Source: Aneurinibacillus terranovensis DSM 18919
GTDB lineage: Bacteria; Bacillota; Bacilli; Aneurinibacillales; Aneurinibacillaceae
Direction of reading: 5' to 3'
Assembly: GCF_000430625.1 (NCBI RefSeq)
Contig: NZ_AUMJ01000004.1
Location: 179,502 to 235,198, forward strand
DNA length: 55,697 bases
The notes under the pieces are model-generated. The model was not told the DNA's origin. It was given only the letters and a program-made list of their open reading frames with translations, and made no database searches. Shown here one piece after another: positions 38,274 through 46,229 of the stretch; the first letter of the stretch is position 1, and each line of letters starts with the position of its first letter. Position numbers and translations under genes: made by a program.

Positions 38274-39938
38274 TTGTCCAAACTAAACCAGAAAGCCTTG
38301 TCAATTTTTGCTTTGGGCGGCGTGGGCGAAATTGGCAAAAACATGTACGTGGTACAGTATGAAGATGACATCGTGGTAATTGATGCCGGTCTCAAGTTTC
38401 CGGAAGAGGAAATGCTCGGTATCGATATTGTCATCCCTGATATCACGTACCTGCAGGAAAACAAAGAAAAAATCCGGGGCATTATTATTACGCATGGACA
38501 TGAAGACCATATTGGCGGTCTTTCGTATGTGCTGCGTCATATTAACGTACCGGTATATGCTACAAAGCTTACCCTCGGTCTAATTGAAGGGAAATTAAAA
38601 GAGGCAGGGCTGCTCGGGGATTCGAAACTTAACCTTATCGATAACAAATCGGAGATTCAACTCGGCTGTTTCACTGCCAGCTTTTTCAAAACAAACCACA
38701 GTATTCCTGACTCAGTCGGCGTCTGCCTTGACACACCTGAAGGGTATGTCGTGCATACGGGAGATTTTAAGTTCGATCAAACACCGGTGAATAACCAGAT
38801 GGCTGATGTTGCCAAAATGGCTGCGATTGGAGAGCGTGGGGTGCTGGCTCTGCTTTCGGACAGCACCAATGCTGAGCGACCGGGCTATACAGGTTCGGAA
38901 CGCCAGGTGGGGGAAGCGATCGAAGAATTGTTTTACAAGGCGAAGGGACGCATCGTTGTCGCCACGTTTGCATCCAACATTCACCGTATTCAGCAAGTAG
39001 TTGATGCAGCCGCCCTCTGCAACCGGAAAGTAACGGTCGTTGGCCGTTCGATGGTTAACGTTGTAACTATTGGAATGGAACTCGGGTATTTAAATGTTCC
39101 TGAAGGTATGCTGATTGAGCCGGAGGAAATCAACAAGCTTCCTGCCGAACGTGTCGTCATTCTTTCTACCGGCAGCCAGGGCGAGCCAATGTCCGCGTTG
39201 ACCCGCATGGCGCGTTCCGCGCATCGCAAAGTTGATATTTTGCCCGGTGATACAGTGATGATTGCGGCAACCGCGATTCCGGGAAATGAGAAGTATGTCG
39301 CCCGCACGGTTGACCAACTCTATCGCATCGGTGCCAATGTCATATACGGAAGCCACATTCACGTATCGGGCCATGGCAGCGCTGAAGAGCTTAAGCTGAT
39401 GTTAAATCTGATGAAACCGAAGTATTTTATTCCTATCCACGGGGAATTTCGAATGCTTCGACAACACGCCATTCTAGCTGAACAATGTGGGGTTCAGCCG
39501 GAAAACATTTTTTTACTTGACAATGGAGATACTGTTGAGATTATGGGCGGCAAAGCGCGCTACGGCCCGAAAGTTCATTCCGGCATCGTTTTAATCGACG
39601 GTCTGGGTGTGGGTGATGTCGGGAATATCGTGCTGCGCGACCGTAAGCTTTTATCGCAAGATGGTATTTTAGTTGTTGTAGTTACATTGAGCAAACAAAA
39701 TGGACAGATCCTTTCCGGACCAGACATTATTTCACGTGGTTTTGTCTACGTCCGTGAATCGGAAGCATTGTTAGATGAAGCCAACCGTATTGTCAGCCAG
39801 ACACTTAACCGCTGTGTAGAAGAAAACGTTAACGAGTGGTCTTCCCTTAAAACAAACGTACGCGACGCCCTGGGAAGATTCCTTTATGAACAAACCCGGC
39901 GCCGCCCGATGATCCTTCCGATTATTATGGAAGTGTAA
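38274..39938 (+). CDS. rnjB: Ribonuclease J (J2 type)
   Basis: RNase J enzymes are metallo-beta-lactamase-fold nucleases with endo- and 5'-3' exonuclease activity; J2 works with J1 in RNA turnover. The 554-residue product has the zinc motif THGHEDHIGG near residues 73-82, HTGDFKFD near 162, and DSTNAERPGYTGSE near 197, then beta-CASP motifs and SHIHVSGHG near 361. The start is TTG at 38274 behind AAGGAGGTA. Position after dapA is the same as B. subtilis rnjB, so I prefer that name over rnjA. Confidence 0.93.
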   Translation: MSKLNQKALSIFALGGVGEIGKNMYVVQYEDDIVVIDAGLKFPEEEMLGIDIVIPDITYLQENKEKIRGIIITHGHEDHIGGLSYVLRHINVPVYATKLTLGLIEGKLKEAGLLGDSKLNLIDNKSEIQLGCFTASFFKTNHSIPDSVGVCLDTPEGYVVHTGDFKFDQTPVNNQMADVAKMAAIGERGVLALLSDSTNAERPGYTGSERQVGEAIEELFYKAKGRIVVATFASNIHRIQQVVDAAALCNRKVTVVGRSMVNVVTIGMELGYLNVPEGMLIEPEEINKLPAERVVILSTGSQGEPMSALTRMARSAHRKVDILPGDTVMIAATAIPGNEKYVARTVDQLYRIGANVIYGSHIHVSGHGSAEELKLMLNLMKPKYFIPIHGEFRMLRQHAILAEQCGVQPENIFLLDNGDTVEIMGGKARYGPKVHSGIVLIDGLGVGDVGNIVLRDRKLLSQDGILVVVVTLSKQNGQILSGPDIISRGFVYVRESEALLDEANRIVSQTLNRCVEENVNEWSSLKTNVRDALGRFLYEQTRRRPMILPIIMEV

Positions 39939-39955
39939 TTCAATAAAAGAACGGC

Positions 39956-39998
39956 AGAGCCGAAAACCCTTAATATGACTGGGTTTTCGGCTCTTTTA
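39956..39998. terminator. Bidirectional terminator between rnjB and sspH
   Basis: AGAGCCGAAAACCC (39956-39969) pairs perfectly with GGGTTTTCGGCTCT (39981-39994) around an 11-base loop, followed by TTTTAC on the plus strand. The converging sspH gene ends two bases to the right. Confidence 0.85.
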
Positions 39999-39999
39999 C

Positions 40000-40179
40000 T
40001 TATTCTTCTTTTAAGCTGTACAATGGCACTTCTTGTTCGTTCTCCGGTTGATTAAGCGGGTAAATTCTCGCCGTTTCATTTTCTTCATCTACATGTTGGA
40101 TATAAATCGGAGTCCCACCATATGTGACATTTACCATAATAGGTGAAGCAGCAATTTCTTTTGCTCGTTGTTTGTTCAT
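40000..40179 (-). CDS. sspH: H-type small acid-soluble spore protein
   Basis: The minus strand encodes a 59-residue protein starting MNKQRAKEIAASPIMVNVTY and containing PIYIQHVDEENETARIYPL. That is the SspH family, minor SASPs made in the forespore. An ideal ribosome-binding site (GAGGAGG) lies eight bases before the ATG. In the family, transcription depends on sigma-G or sigma-F; a CATTATA sequence on the minus strand (40203-40209) resembles a sigma-G -10 box, but I found no well-spaced -35. The gene is short and easily missed. Confidence 0.93.
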   Translation of the reverse strand: MNKQRAKEIAASPIMVNVTYGGTPIYIQHVDEENETARIYPLNQPENEQEVPLYSLKEE

Positions 40180-40345
40180 GATAGTAACCTCCTCGCCATA
40201 GCTATAATGTTAGCTCCTAACTATGTAAATATTCTCAAATATAAATGAGACATCTCCGGCTTTTATGAAAAGTTTTAAAAAAACCGAACCAAATTCCCGA
40301 AACAAACCAATATATAGTGAAACGGATAAGGGGAGGGGATAACGA

Positions 40346-40930
40346 GTGGATCATTCACGCACAATGGACGAACTCATCCAGCTTACGGTTGCCGGTGACC
40401 GTAATGCGTTTGAGGAAATATACCAAAGAACAGTTCCATCTATCTACAGAACCGTTCACTTCCTTATCGGGGAATCCTCGGATGCTGAAGATGTCATACA
40501 GGAAATTTACATCCAGGTTTACAAAAGCCTTCCGAAATTTAAGGCAGGACATCCGTTTCAGCCATGGGTGACAGGGATTGCCGTACGTCAGGTAAACACA
40601 TACCGGCGCAAAAGATGGAGGAAGTTCGGTTTGCTGCAGAAAGCAGCGATACTGGGAAGGGAGGTAGAGACAGATTTTTCCGAAGACGTTGTAAAAAAAT
40701 TAGAAAACCGCGAATTGCTGCTTGCATTAGAAAAATTACCGTACAAGCTAAAGCAGGTTATCATTCTTCTCTATCTGAATGAGTACTCACAGGAAGAGGT
40801 AGCCGGAATTCTGGGGATACCTCTAGGTACAGTAAAGTCGAGGCTAAGCGCTGGACTCAAAAAGCTGCGTGGCACGCCTTGGAATATGACGCCTATGCTG
40901 CGAAAGGTGGAAAAACGGAATGGATATTGA
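40346..40930 (+). CDS. ECF-type sigma factor
   Basis: The 194-residue protein has region 2 (NAFEEIYQRTVPSIYRTVHF, SSDAEDVIQEIYIQVYKSL) and region 4 (YSQEEVAGILGIPLGTVKSR) of an extracytoplasmic function sigma factor, without region 3. The start is GTG at 40346 with GGGGAGGGG upstream. It overlaps by eleven bases a gene for a membrane protein that is very likely its anti-sigma factor. I could not find an obvious AAC/CGT-type autoregulatory promoter in the 166 bases upstream. The specific stress signal is not visible from sequence. Confidence 0.92.
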   Translation: MDHSRTMDELIQLTVAGDRNAFEEIYQRTVPSIYRTVHFLIGESSDAEDVIQEIYIQVYKSLPKFKAGHPFQPWVTGIAVRQVNTYRRKRWRKFGLLQKAAILGREVETDFSEDVVKKLENRELLLALEKLPYKLKQVIILLYLNEYSQEEVAGILGIPLGTVKSRLSAGLKKLRGTPWNMTPMLRKVEKRNGY

Positions 40931-41417
40931 GAAGCGGATTATGTCTGCCCTGCAGGAAGAGGCAATAAACATTGTTCCTGCACCTGAATTGAGAGAAAAA
41001 GTGATGGCAAGCATTCCATTTGAAAAGGGGAGAAAACAAGTGAAAAAAAGACTCGTCGCAGGAATTGTGGCGGCCGCCGTACTGGTACCGACAGCGGCTT
41101 ATGGGAGCTATTCGTATCTGGCAGATCAAGTATTTGGCTCGTCAAATGTAGTAAAAGAGCACGGAGGAACCCAGCAGCAATATGACCATTTTGAATCAAA
41201 GCTACAGCAGGCAAAGAAAAAGCTGACAGCAAAGGAATTCATCACATTTGTTGGACTGCTGAAAGACCTCGCCTATTATCATTTGAAAACGATAGACAGC
41301 CATGGAAATATTCATCCGGATCGTCTGCAGAAGAAAGACCGGGCCGATTATGACCGTCTCCTGCAGGAAGTACAGCCTTATTTTGATAAGTTGAATGGGG
41401 ACATTCAAACAAAATAG
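40920..41417 (+). CDS. Probable anti-sigma factor (membrane, DUF3600-like)
   Basis: The 165-residue product has a short cytoplasmic N-terminus (about 42 residues), one membrane helix (RLVAGIVAAAVLVPTAAYG, about 44-62) and an extracellular Lys/Gln-rich domain. The layout, and the overlap with the ECF sigma gene, indicate an anti-sigma factor that holds the sigma factor at the membrane. The C-terminal part resembles, from memory, the DUF3600 proteins that accompany sigma genes in Bacillus. No zinc-binding HxxxCxxC motif is seen, so it is not a ZAS-type anti-sigma. Confidence 0.75.
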   Translation: MDIEKRIMSALQEEAINIVPAPELREKVMASIPFEKGRKQVKKRLVAGIVAAAVLVPTAAYGSYSYLADQVFGSSNVVKEHGGTQQQYDHFESKLQQAKKKLTAKEFITFVGLLKDLAYYHLKTIDSHGNIHPDRLQKKDRADYDRLLQEVQPYFDKLNGDIQTK

Positions 41418-41594
41418 AAAAAAGCCAGGTATCGTATCATGTAAAGAGTAGGGTGCGTGCCTTCAGCTGCAATTGTTCATCCATTTAAAATGGAAGTGTA
41501 ATGGCCATTTTAGGAAAACAATACTTCTATATTTTCGTTTACATGAAGTGAGAACTGGGTTGCCCCATTAAAAGAATGAACAGGGATGTTGTGT

Positions 41595-41858
41595 ATGGAA
41601 ATGAGTCAGGGTACACCGATATTTTCTGGAGAAATCAATGTGAATTCACAAGATTATATACTTACAGAGGTCAAAAGTATTGCCACCCAATCTATTATAA
41701 GTAAACAACGGCTGAAATCATTACACGATTATTTATTACGGCGAAAAGGTGACGAGTCTGTCATTATTGCCATTAATGATCAAATACCGTTACTGCTAAA
41801 TGGTCAGGAAGTGGGACAACTACTTGACGAACTCAATCAAATAATTAAACGATTTTAG
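41595..41858 (+). CDS. Small protein of unknown function
   Basis: I do not recognise a family. The protein has 87 residues (from ATG 41595; an ATG at 41586 would lie on the AGGG ribosome-binding site). It is soluble, with mixed charge, and contains RLKSLHDYLLRRKGDESVII and a C-terminal helix LLDELNQIIKR. It stands alone between the anti-sigma gene and a small Tyr/Pro-rich gene. Confidence 0.6.
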   Translation: MEMSQGTPIFSGEINVNSQDYILTEVKSIATQSIISKQRLKSLHDYLLRRKGDESVIIAINDQIPLLLNGQEVGQLLDELNQIIKRF

Positions 41859-41977
41859 GCGAAACCCGATGGTTTGGGATAATTGGCTTTTTCGTATAAA
41901 GCAGCAGCCCGGTCATTTTTTTTGTCCTGGCATATTCTTTATTGAATACTTTAGAAGAAAAAGGAGGATTTTTTCGG

Positions 41978-42166
41978 ATGCGAAAGAAGCCGGGTTTTAT
42001 ACCACCAGCAAGAAACGGTACCCATGAGGAACTATTTTACTACCCGATTTATCGGCGGCGGCGGTATATTTATTTGTTTCCTCCCCCTTATCTTAATGGG
42101 CCGTATCCCTTTCCGCCTTCTCCCGCCTACAACCCGTTCATTTACCCTTACAGGGGGAGAAAATGA
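41978..42166 (+). CDS. Tyr/Pro-rich small protein (spore-coat-like composition)
   Basis: The 62-residue product is strongly basic and rich in Tyr, Pro, Phe and Arg (for example FYYPIYRRRRYIYLFPPPYL). Such composition is typical of small spore coat or crust proteins, but no named family is recognised. AAGGAGGA sits nine to ten bases before the ATG. Its neighbours are a putative structured RNA and a CotF-like coat gene, supporting a spore role by context. Confidence 0.6.
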   Translation: MRKKPGFIPPARNGTHEELFYYPIYRRRRYIYLFPPPYLNGPYPFPPSPAYNPFIYPYRGRK

Positions 42167-42182
42167 TAGTAAAAAGGGCGGG

Positions 42183-42430
42183 GCTGGTCCGGGATATAGC
42201 GGATTAAATCTTCTCCTCCCTGACCCCGGTAAGCGGATTCGTGAGTAACCGCTGAAGATTCTTCCACCTTGCTAAAAGACCAGCGGTAGTGAGCGACGTC
42301 AGGGAGGATATTGCGCCACCGGAATATCCCCATTCGCTAAGGGATCGTAAATCAGCGATATCAAACAACCTGGCAGCTACTTCCCGGGAGGTAGCTCCAT
42401 TTGGATTACCATGAGGTTGTACTTTTTACT
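42183..42430 (+). ncRNA. Candidate structured RNA with pseudoknot and terminator
   Basis: This gene-free stretch holds a set of nested and crossing inverted repeats. P1: GCTGGTC (42183-42189) with GACCAGC (42278-42284). P2: AATCTTC (42207-42213) with GAAGATT (42254-42260). P3: AGCGGATT (42232-42239) with AACCGCT (42247-42253), with a bulged A and a possible C-GTGA-G tetraloop cap, stacked directly on P2. A perfect 11-bp pairing TCCTCCCTGAC (42214-42224) with GTCAGGGAGGA (42298-42308) crosses P1, making a pseudoknot. Further hairpins are 42306-42312/42323-42329 and 42334-42338/42354-42358. The 3' end is a composite hairpin, ACAACCT (42365-42371) with AGGTTGT (42414-42420) enclosing 42375-42396, followed by ACTTTTTACT. 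A possible promoter TTTACC-18-GATAGT lies at 42141-42170. I cannot match it to a riboswitch or known RNA. Confidence 0.6.
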
Positions 42431-42510
42431 ATAACAGAAATTGGTGAATAAAGGGGGGCTGACACGTCAATCCTATAGTTGTACCAAAATTATTACATAG
42501 GAGGCAAAAA

Positions 42511-43170
42511 ATGAACAGGAAACCAGGCGCGCATGAAATAATGGAAATGCATGAGGTATTAAGAACCGCCGTAGATGGTATTAACCAGTTCCAATTATAC
42601 CGCCCGCATGTTAGAGACCAGCAGCTCCTGAATATTTTAGATCATCAACTTCACCATATGACCTATGAATACAATCATATGGTTTCGTTTTTGGCGAACC
42701 AAGGAATCGCAAACCCGGCTGCCCAGCGGATGATGCCCCAAACGAATCAGATGAATCAACCTAATTCAATGAATCAACCTAATTCTGTGAATCAGATAAA
42801 TGCAATGGTGCACGAGGCGCATCTGACGAATCAAGCCCCTACATACGGCCTCCATAATCCGGCTCCGGATAGTCCTAATCAATCGATTCAGGCAATGGAT
42901 GACCGCGATGTAGCTTCCGGAATGTTAGGCTGCCACAAAGCTTCGGCGAAAATGAGAATGAACGCGGCATTGGAATTTGCGGATCCGATGCTCCGCCGTA
43001 TGGTTATGCAGGGCGCGAATGCCTGTGCCGAACAGGCGTATGAAGTATTTCATTACATGAACCAAAAAGGGTACTACCAGGTTCCTACCATGCACGAACA
43101 TACCGCTCAAACGCTGATCAGCACATACCAGCCGGTATCGGATGTCAATATGGGACAAACGTTTCAATAG
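42511..43170 (+). CDS. CotF-like spore coat protein
   Basis: The 219-residue protein resembles spore coat protein F family members, which have a ferritin-like four-helix architecture. The first helix pair (about 1-65, with MEMHEVLRTAVDGINQFQL and HHMTYEYNHMVSFLA) and the second pair (about 133-195, with ASGMLGCHKASAKMRMNAAL) are separated by a Gln/Asn/Pro-rich linker with MNQPNS repeats. At DNA level the linker has an 18-base unit repeated twice (about 42750-42785). ATAGGAGG lies upstream of the ATG. The family is made during sporulation in the mother cell. Confidence 0.85.
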   Translation: MNRKPGAHEIMEMHEVLRTAVDGINQFQLYRPHVRDQQLLNILDHQLHHMTYEYNHMVSFLANQGIANPAAQRMMPQTNQMNQPNSMNQPNSVNQINAMVHEAHLTNQAPTYGLHNPAPDSPNQSIQAMDDRDVASGMLGCHKASAKMRMNAALEFADPMLRRMVMQGANACAEQAYEVFHYMNQKGYYQVPTMHEHTAQTLISTYQPVSDVNMGQTFQ

Positions 43171-43216
43171 CCCCTGATTTTTAGGTGTTGCACCCTTAAC
43201 CCAATCTGTACCAAGC

Positions 43217-43247
43217 AAAAGCCAACAAAAATCTGTTGGCTTTTTTA
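43217..43247 (+). terminator. Terminator after the CotF-like gene
   Basis: AAAAGCCAACA (43217-43227) pairs with TGTTGGCTTTT (43234-43244), then more T residues. A clear intrinsic terminator. Confidence 0.9.
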
Positions 43248-43415
43248 TGTTCCGATTATAACAAAAAAGGGTTTCGTATAGTAAATTTGGCATTTGTAAA
43301 AATTCTTTATTTGTTATTATAGTAATAAATGGGGAATAAATATGATGGCGATACGGTTCGGTGGTATCGTTTCGCATATGTGGAAGGAACTAAAAAACGA
43401 TAGGAGAAGAAAGAC

Positions 43416-45125
43416 ATGGGGGAAAAATTTCGTTTTACGATTCGCAGCAAACTTTTAAGCTCGTATTTTATTATTATTTTGTTGTTCTCTGTTGTCGGCT
43501 ATATGAGCTACGCCGCTTTTACCAATGTGGAAAGCCATACAAGCGACATTGTGCTTGATGCCATTCCGACAGGGAATGCCGCAAAGGGTATCCTGACTGA
43601 CCTGATCAACCAGGAAACCGGAGTGAGGGGGTATGTCCTGACCGGGCAGGAATCTTTTTTAGATCCATACATAAGCGGCAAGGCTCAGCTTGAAAAAGAT
43701 TTGGCAACCATTCGTGAGCATGAAGCCAACCACCCGATTATGAAACAATTACTGGAAGGCGAAGCCAGCCAGAAAATCCAAAATATCCAGACATTCTTTG
43801 AAAGCGAAATTAGTTTGGTTAAGAACGGGAAGACCCAGGACGCTCTTAAAAAAATTGATGGTGGCAAACAGGATATGGACGCTTTCCGCGGTATTTATGA
43901 AAAAATGAACGCCGATGTCACCAAATTAATTAACGATGCCTCGAATGCAAGCAAGCAGGCGAGTGAAAAGTCTAAATTGATTATATTGATCGGTGAAATC
44001 GTCATCTTGTTGATTGTGATCATTGTAGCTCTTTTACAGGTAAGGGCGATTATCCGTCCCATTCGGACAATGGACAAACAGCTTAAGGAAATTGCCGAAG
44101 GGGAAGGCGATCTTACGCGGGAAATCCACCTTGCGACCAATGACGAAATTTCCGATCTGTCTAAATCGTTTAACCAAATGCTTGCCAATCTCCGTGGAAT
44201 CATTCGCCAGGTTATGCTCACAACTGAACATGTAGCTTCTTCCGCGGAACAGTTAAACGCAAGCGCCGACCAAACAAGCAAGGCGACCGAACACATCGCG
44301 TCTACTATTCAGGAATTAGCTGGCGGTTCGGAAGAACAATATCGTTCAGTGGAAGGAAGCACGAAAGAGATCAACACAATGGCGCAAGAAGTACAACAAA
44401 TCACGGAGAACACCAACGCCGTATTCACAACATCAACGAAGGCCTCCAAAATGGCCGAAGAAGGGACAGGCGCTATTAAAAAAGCCGTCTCGCAAATGAG
44501 TTCTATTAATAGTACGATCAGTAAGCTGTCCCAAGTAGTAAAAGAATTAGGAGATCGTTCACAGGAAGTTGGAACGATTATCGATGTGATTACCGGCATT
44601 GCGGAGCAGACTAATTTATTGGCGTTAAATGCGGCGATTGAAGCTGCAAGGGCCGGAGAAAATGGAAGAGGCTTTGCGGTAGTCGCTGATGAAGTGAGAA
44701 AGCTGGCGGAACAGTCCGGTCAATCCGCTCAAAAAATCGGGGAACTTGTCGCGACAATTCAAGACGAGACCAATAAGGTAACAGAATCCATGAAGGAAAG
44801 CATTCAGGAAGTAGCCGTTGGCATGGATGTGGTCAACAATGCAGGCGAACTGTTTAGCCGTATACAGCAGCTCGTTAGCGAAGTGGAGCAGCAGATAAAA
44901 GAAGTGACAGCAGCTTCCCAGCATATCGCCAAGAGTACTGATCAAGTAGCTTCCCGGATGAACACGATATCGGAAGTTGCCAAGACGACGACGGCAGGAA
45001 CGCAAACCGTTTCCGCCTCTGTGGAAGAGCAGTTAGCATCTATGGAAGAAATCTCTTCGTCTTCTACAACCTTGACCAGTGTTGCAGAGGAACTGCGCAT
45101 AATTATTGAGAAATTCAAGGTGTAA
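43416..45125 (+). CDS. Methyl-accepting chemotaxis protein (CHASE3 sensor)
   Basis: The 569-residue chemoreceptor has a first membrane helix (about 11-32), an extracellular CHASE3 domain (about 38-175, with [16 protein letters not shown]), a second membrane helix (about 189-209, [20 protein letters not shown]), a HAMP domain and a long signalling coiled coil. The hairpin tip is [19 protein letters not shown] near 400-420, conserved in all MCPs. It would signal through the CheA/CheW encoded at the left edge. The ligand cannot be told from sequence. Start ATG 43416 with AGGAGAAG upstream. I saw no clear sigma-D promoter. Confidence 0.95.
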   Translation: MGEKFRFTIRSKLLSSYFIIILLFSVVGYMSYAAFTNVESHTSDIVLDAIPTGNAAKGILTDLINQETGVRGYVLTGQESFLDPYISGKAQLEKDLATIREHEANHPIMKQLLEGEASQKIQNIQTFFESEISLVKNGKTQDALKKIDGGKQDMDAFRGIYEKMNADVTKLINDASNASKQASEKSKLIILIGEIVILLIVIIVALLQVRAIIRPIRTMDKQLKEIAEGEGDLTREIHLATNDEISDLSKSFNQMLANLRGIIRQVMLTTEHVASSAEQLNASADQTSKATEHIASTIQELAGGSEEQYRSVEGSTKEINTMAQEVQQITENTNAVFTTSTKASKMAEEGTGAIKKAVSQMSSINSTISKLSQVVKELGDRSQEVGTIIDVITGIAEQTNLLALNAAIEAARAGENGRGFAVVADEVRKLAEQSGQSAQKIGELVATIQDETNKVTESMKESIQEVAVGMDVVNNAGELFSRIQQLVSEVEQQIKEVTAASQHIAKSTDQVASRMNTISEVAKTTTAGTQTVSASVEEQLASMEEISSSSTTLTSVAEELRIIIEKFKV

Positions 45126-45151
45126 CGGCTCCAAACGTGTGCCGCAATTAT

Positions 45152-45226
45152 AAAGACGCCCATTTTCTATGAAGCAAATTCCGGATTTTCTGGATGCTGT
45201 CATGTGAAAATGAGGCGTCTTTTTTC
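45152..45226 (+). terminator. Long-stem terminator after the chemoreceptor gene
   Basis: AAAGACGCC (45152-45160) pairs with GGCGTCTTT (45214-45222) and, continuing inward, CATTTTC (45161-45167) with GAAAATG (45206-45212) across one bulged A. TTTTC follows. Confidence 0.85.
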
Positions 45227-45415
45227 GTTCACACAAAAGTGTCAGCATGCCGGAGGGGCTGCTCTCACACAAAGAAAATAAGGTGCATATGTTATGGCAA
45301 GAGACACCGGCCTATCTGCGGTTTACAGTAGTTGATTTTTTCTTTCTTTCCTAATTTTTAACGTTATGGTCATTCACATGCGCTGCATGAGTATGCCCGG
45401 AAAGGCGTGATAAGA

Positions 45416-46180
45416 TTGAGTATAGGAATTGTTTTGATGGGGCTCCTGGTTGGTTTTTTAGTTGGTTTAACGGGGGTAGGAGGAGCTTCCCTTTTAACCC
45501 CGGTCTTAATTTTGTTTGGCATTCACCCGTCTGTCGCGGTAGGCACCGACTTAGTGTATAATTCGATTACCAAAATGTTCGGAGTGGTTCAACACTGGAG
45601 ACAAAAAACAGTTAATGTAAAGATGATGAAATATCTGGCGATGGGAAGTATTCCGAGCGCGCTCGTTGCCATTGCGCTTCTCCATTTTTTTGGCAAAATG
45701 CACGACAATCAAGAACTAATTATTAAACACTCTCTCGGGTATGTATTAATTTTAGTTTCCATCTCAATTATTATCCGCGTGTGCTGTGATAAAAAATTGC
45801 GACCGAACCGCTGGCAGGAGAAATCCCTTGAAGAAAAGCGCGGATTAACCATTTTAATTGGGGGTGTTTTTGGCTTTATTGTTGGGCTTACATCGATTGG
45901 CTCCGGTTCGCTTTATGCGGTTGCGATGCTGTATCTTTATCGCATGAGCGCGACCGAGATGGTGGGGACGGATATTGCCCATGCCTTTCTTCTTGCCACA
46001 TTTGCCGGAATACTGAATGCCGGCTTTGGCAATGTAAATTATATGCTTGTTGGCAATCTCTTACTTGGTTCTATCCCGGGCGTTTTAATAGGCAGTACGA
46101 TTTCGGCCAAAATCCCGACCAAACCGCTCCGGACCGTGGTTGCAACGGTTATTCTTATCAGCGGATTGAAGCTTATTTGA
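45416..46180 (+). CDS. TauE/SafE-family sulfite/organosulfonate exporter
   Basis: The product is a membrane protein of about 254 residues in the TSUP (TauE/SafE) family, with about seven hydrophobic segments. Two repeated halves each carry a glycine-rich segment: FLVGLTGVGGASLLTPVL near the start and FIVGLTSIGSGSLYAVAML near residue 157. Proteins of this family export sulfite, sulfonates or other small anions. The start is uncertain: TTG 45416 has AAAGGCGTGA upstream, while GTG 45407 lies inside that site. It converges with modC and shares a hairpin with it. The substrate is not known. Confidence 0.88.
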   Translation: MSIGIVLMGLLVGFLVGLTGVGGASLLTPVLILFGIHPSVAVGTDLVYNSITKMFGVVQHWRQKTVNVKMMKYLAMGSIPSALVAIALLHFFGKMHDNQELIIKHSLGYVLILVSISIIIRVCCDKKLRPNRWQEKSLEEKRGLTILIGGVFGFIVGLTSIGSGSLYAVAMLYLYRMSATEMVGTDIAHAFLLATFAGILNAGFGNVNYMLVGNLLLGSIPGVLIGSTISAKIPTKPLRTVVATVILISGLKLI

Positions 46181-46186
46181 ATCATC

Positions 46187-46229
46187 AAAAGTCGCAGCAT
46201 TACCTGTTCAGGTGAAATGGCGGCTTTTT
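46187..46229 (+). terminator. Terminator of the TauE/SafE gene
   Basis: AAAAGTCGC (46187-46195) pairs with GCGGCTTTT (46220-46228), with an inner CATT/AATG and CCTG/CAGG pairing. It overlaps the last codons of the converging modC gene. Confidence 0.75.

Noticed and set aside
41438-41545. Inverted repeat CATGTAAA / TTTACATG 100 bases apart behind the anti-sigma gene
   Set aside because: Only eight bases per arm at long distance; expected by chance and no element between them.
42024-42248. Plus-strand 74-codon frame overlapping the Tyr/Pro-rich gene
   Set aside because: It is in another frame of a gene with a proper ribosome-binding site and runs into the RNA candidate; no independent start signal.
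42148-42333. Minus-strand 61-codon open frame through the putative RNA
   Set aside because: No ribosome-binding site or family resemblance; it overlaps the inverted repeats that explain the sequence better as structured RNA.
42451-42480. CTGACA and TATAGT as promoter of the CotF-like gene
   Set aside because: The two boxes are only nine bases apart, far below the needed 16-18.
43326-43354. TAAA and GGCGATAC before the chemoreceptor gene as a sigma-D promoter
   Set aside because: Spacing is 17 rather than about 15 bases and the -10 box has two mismatches to GCCGATAT; too weak to call.
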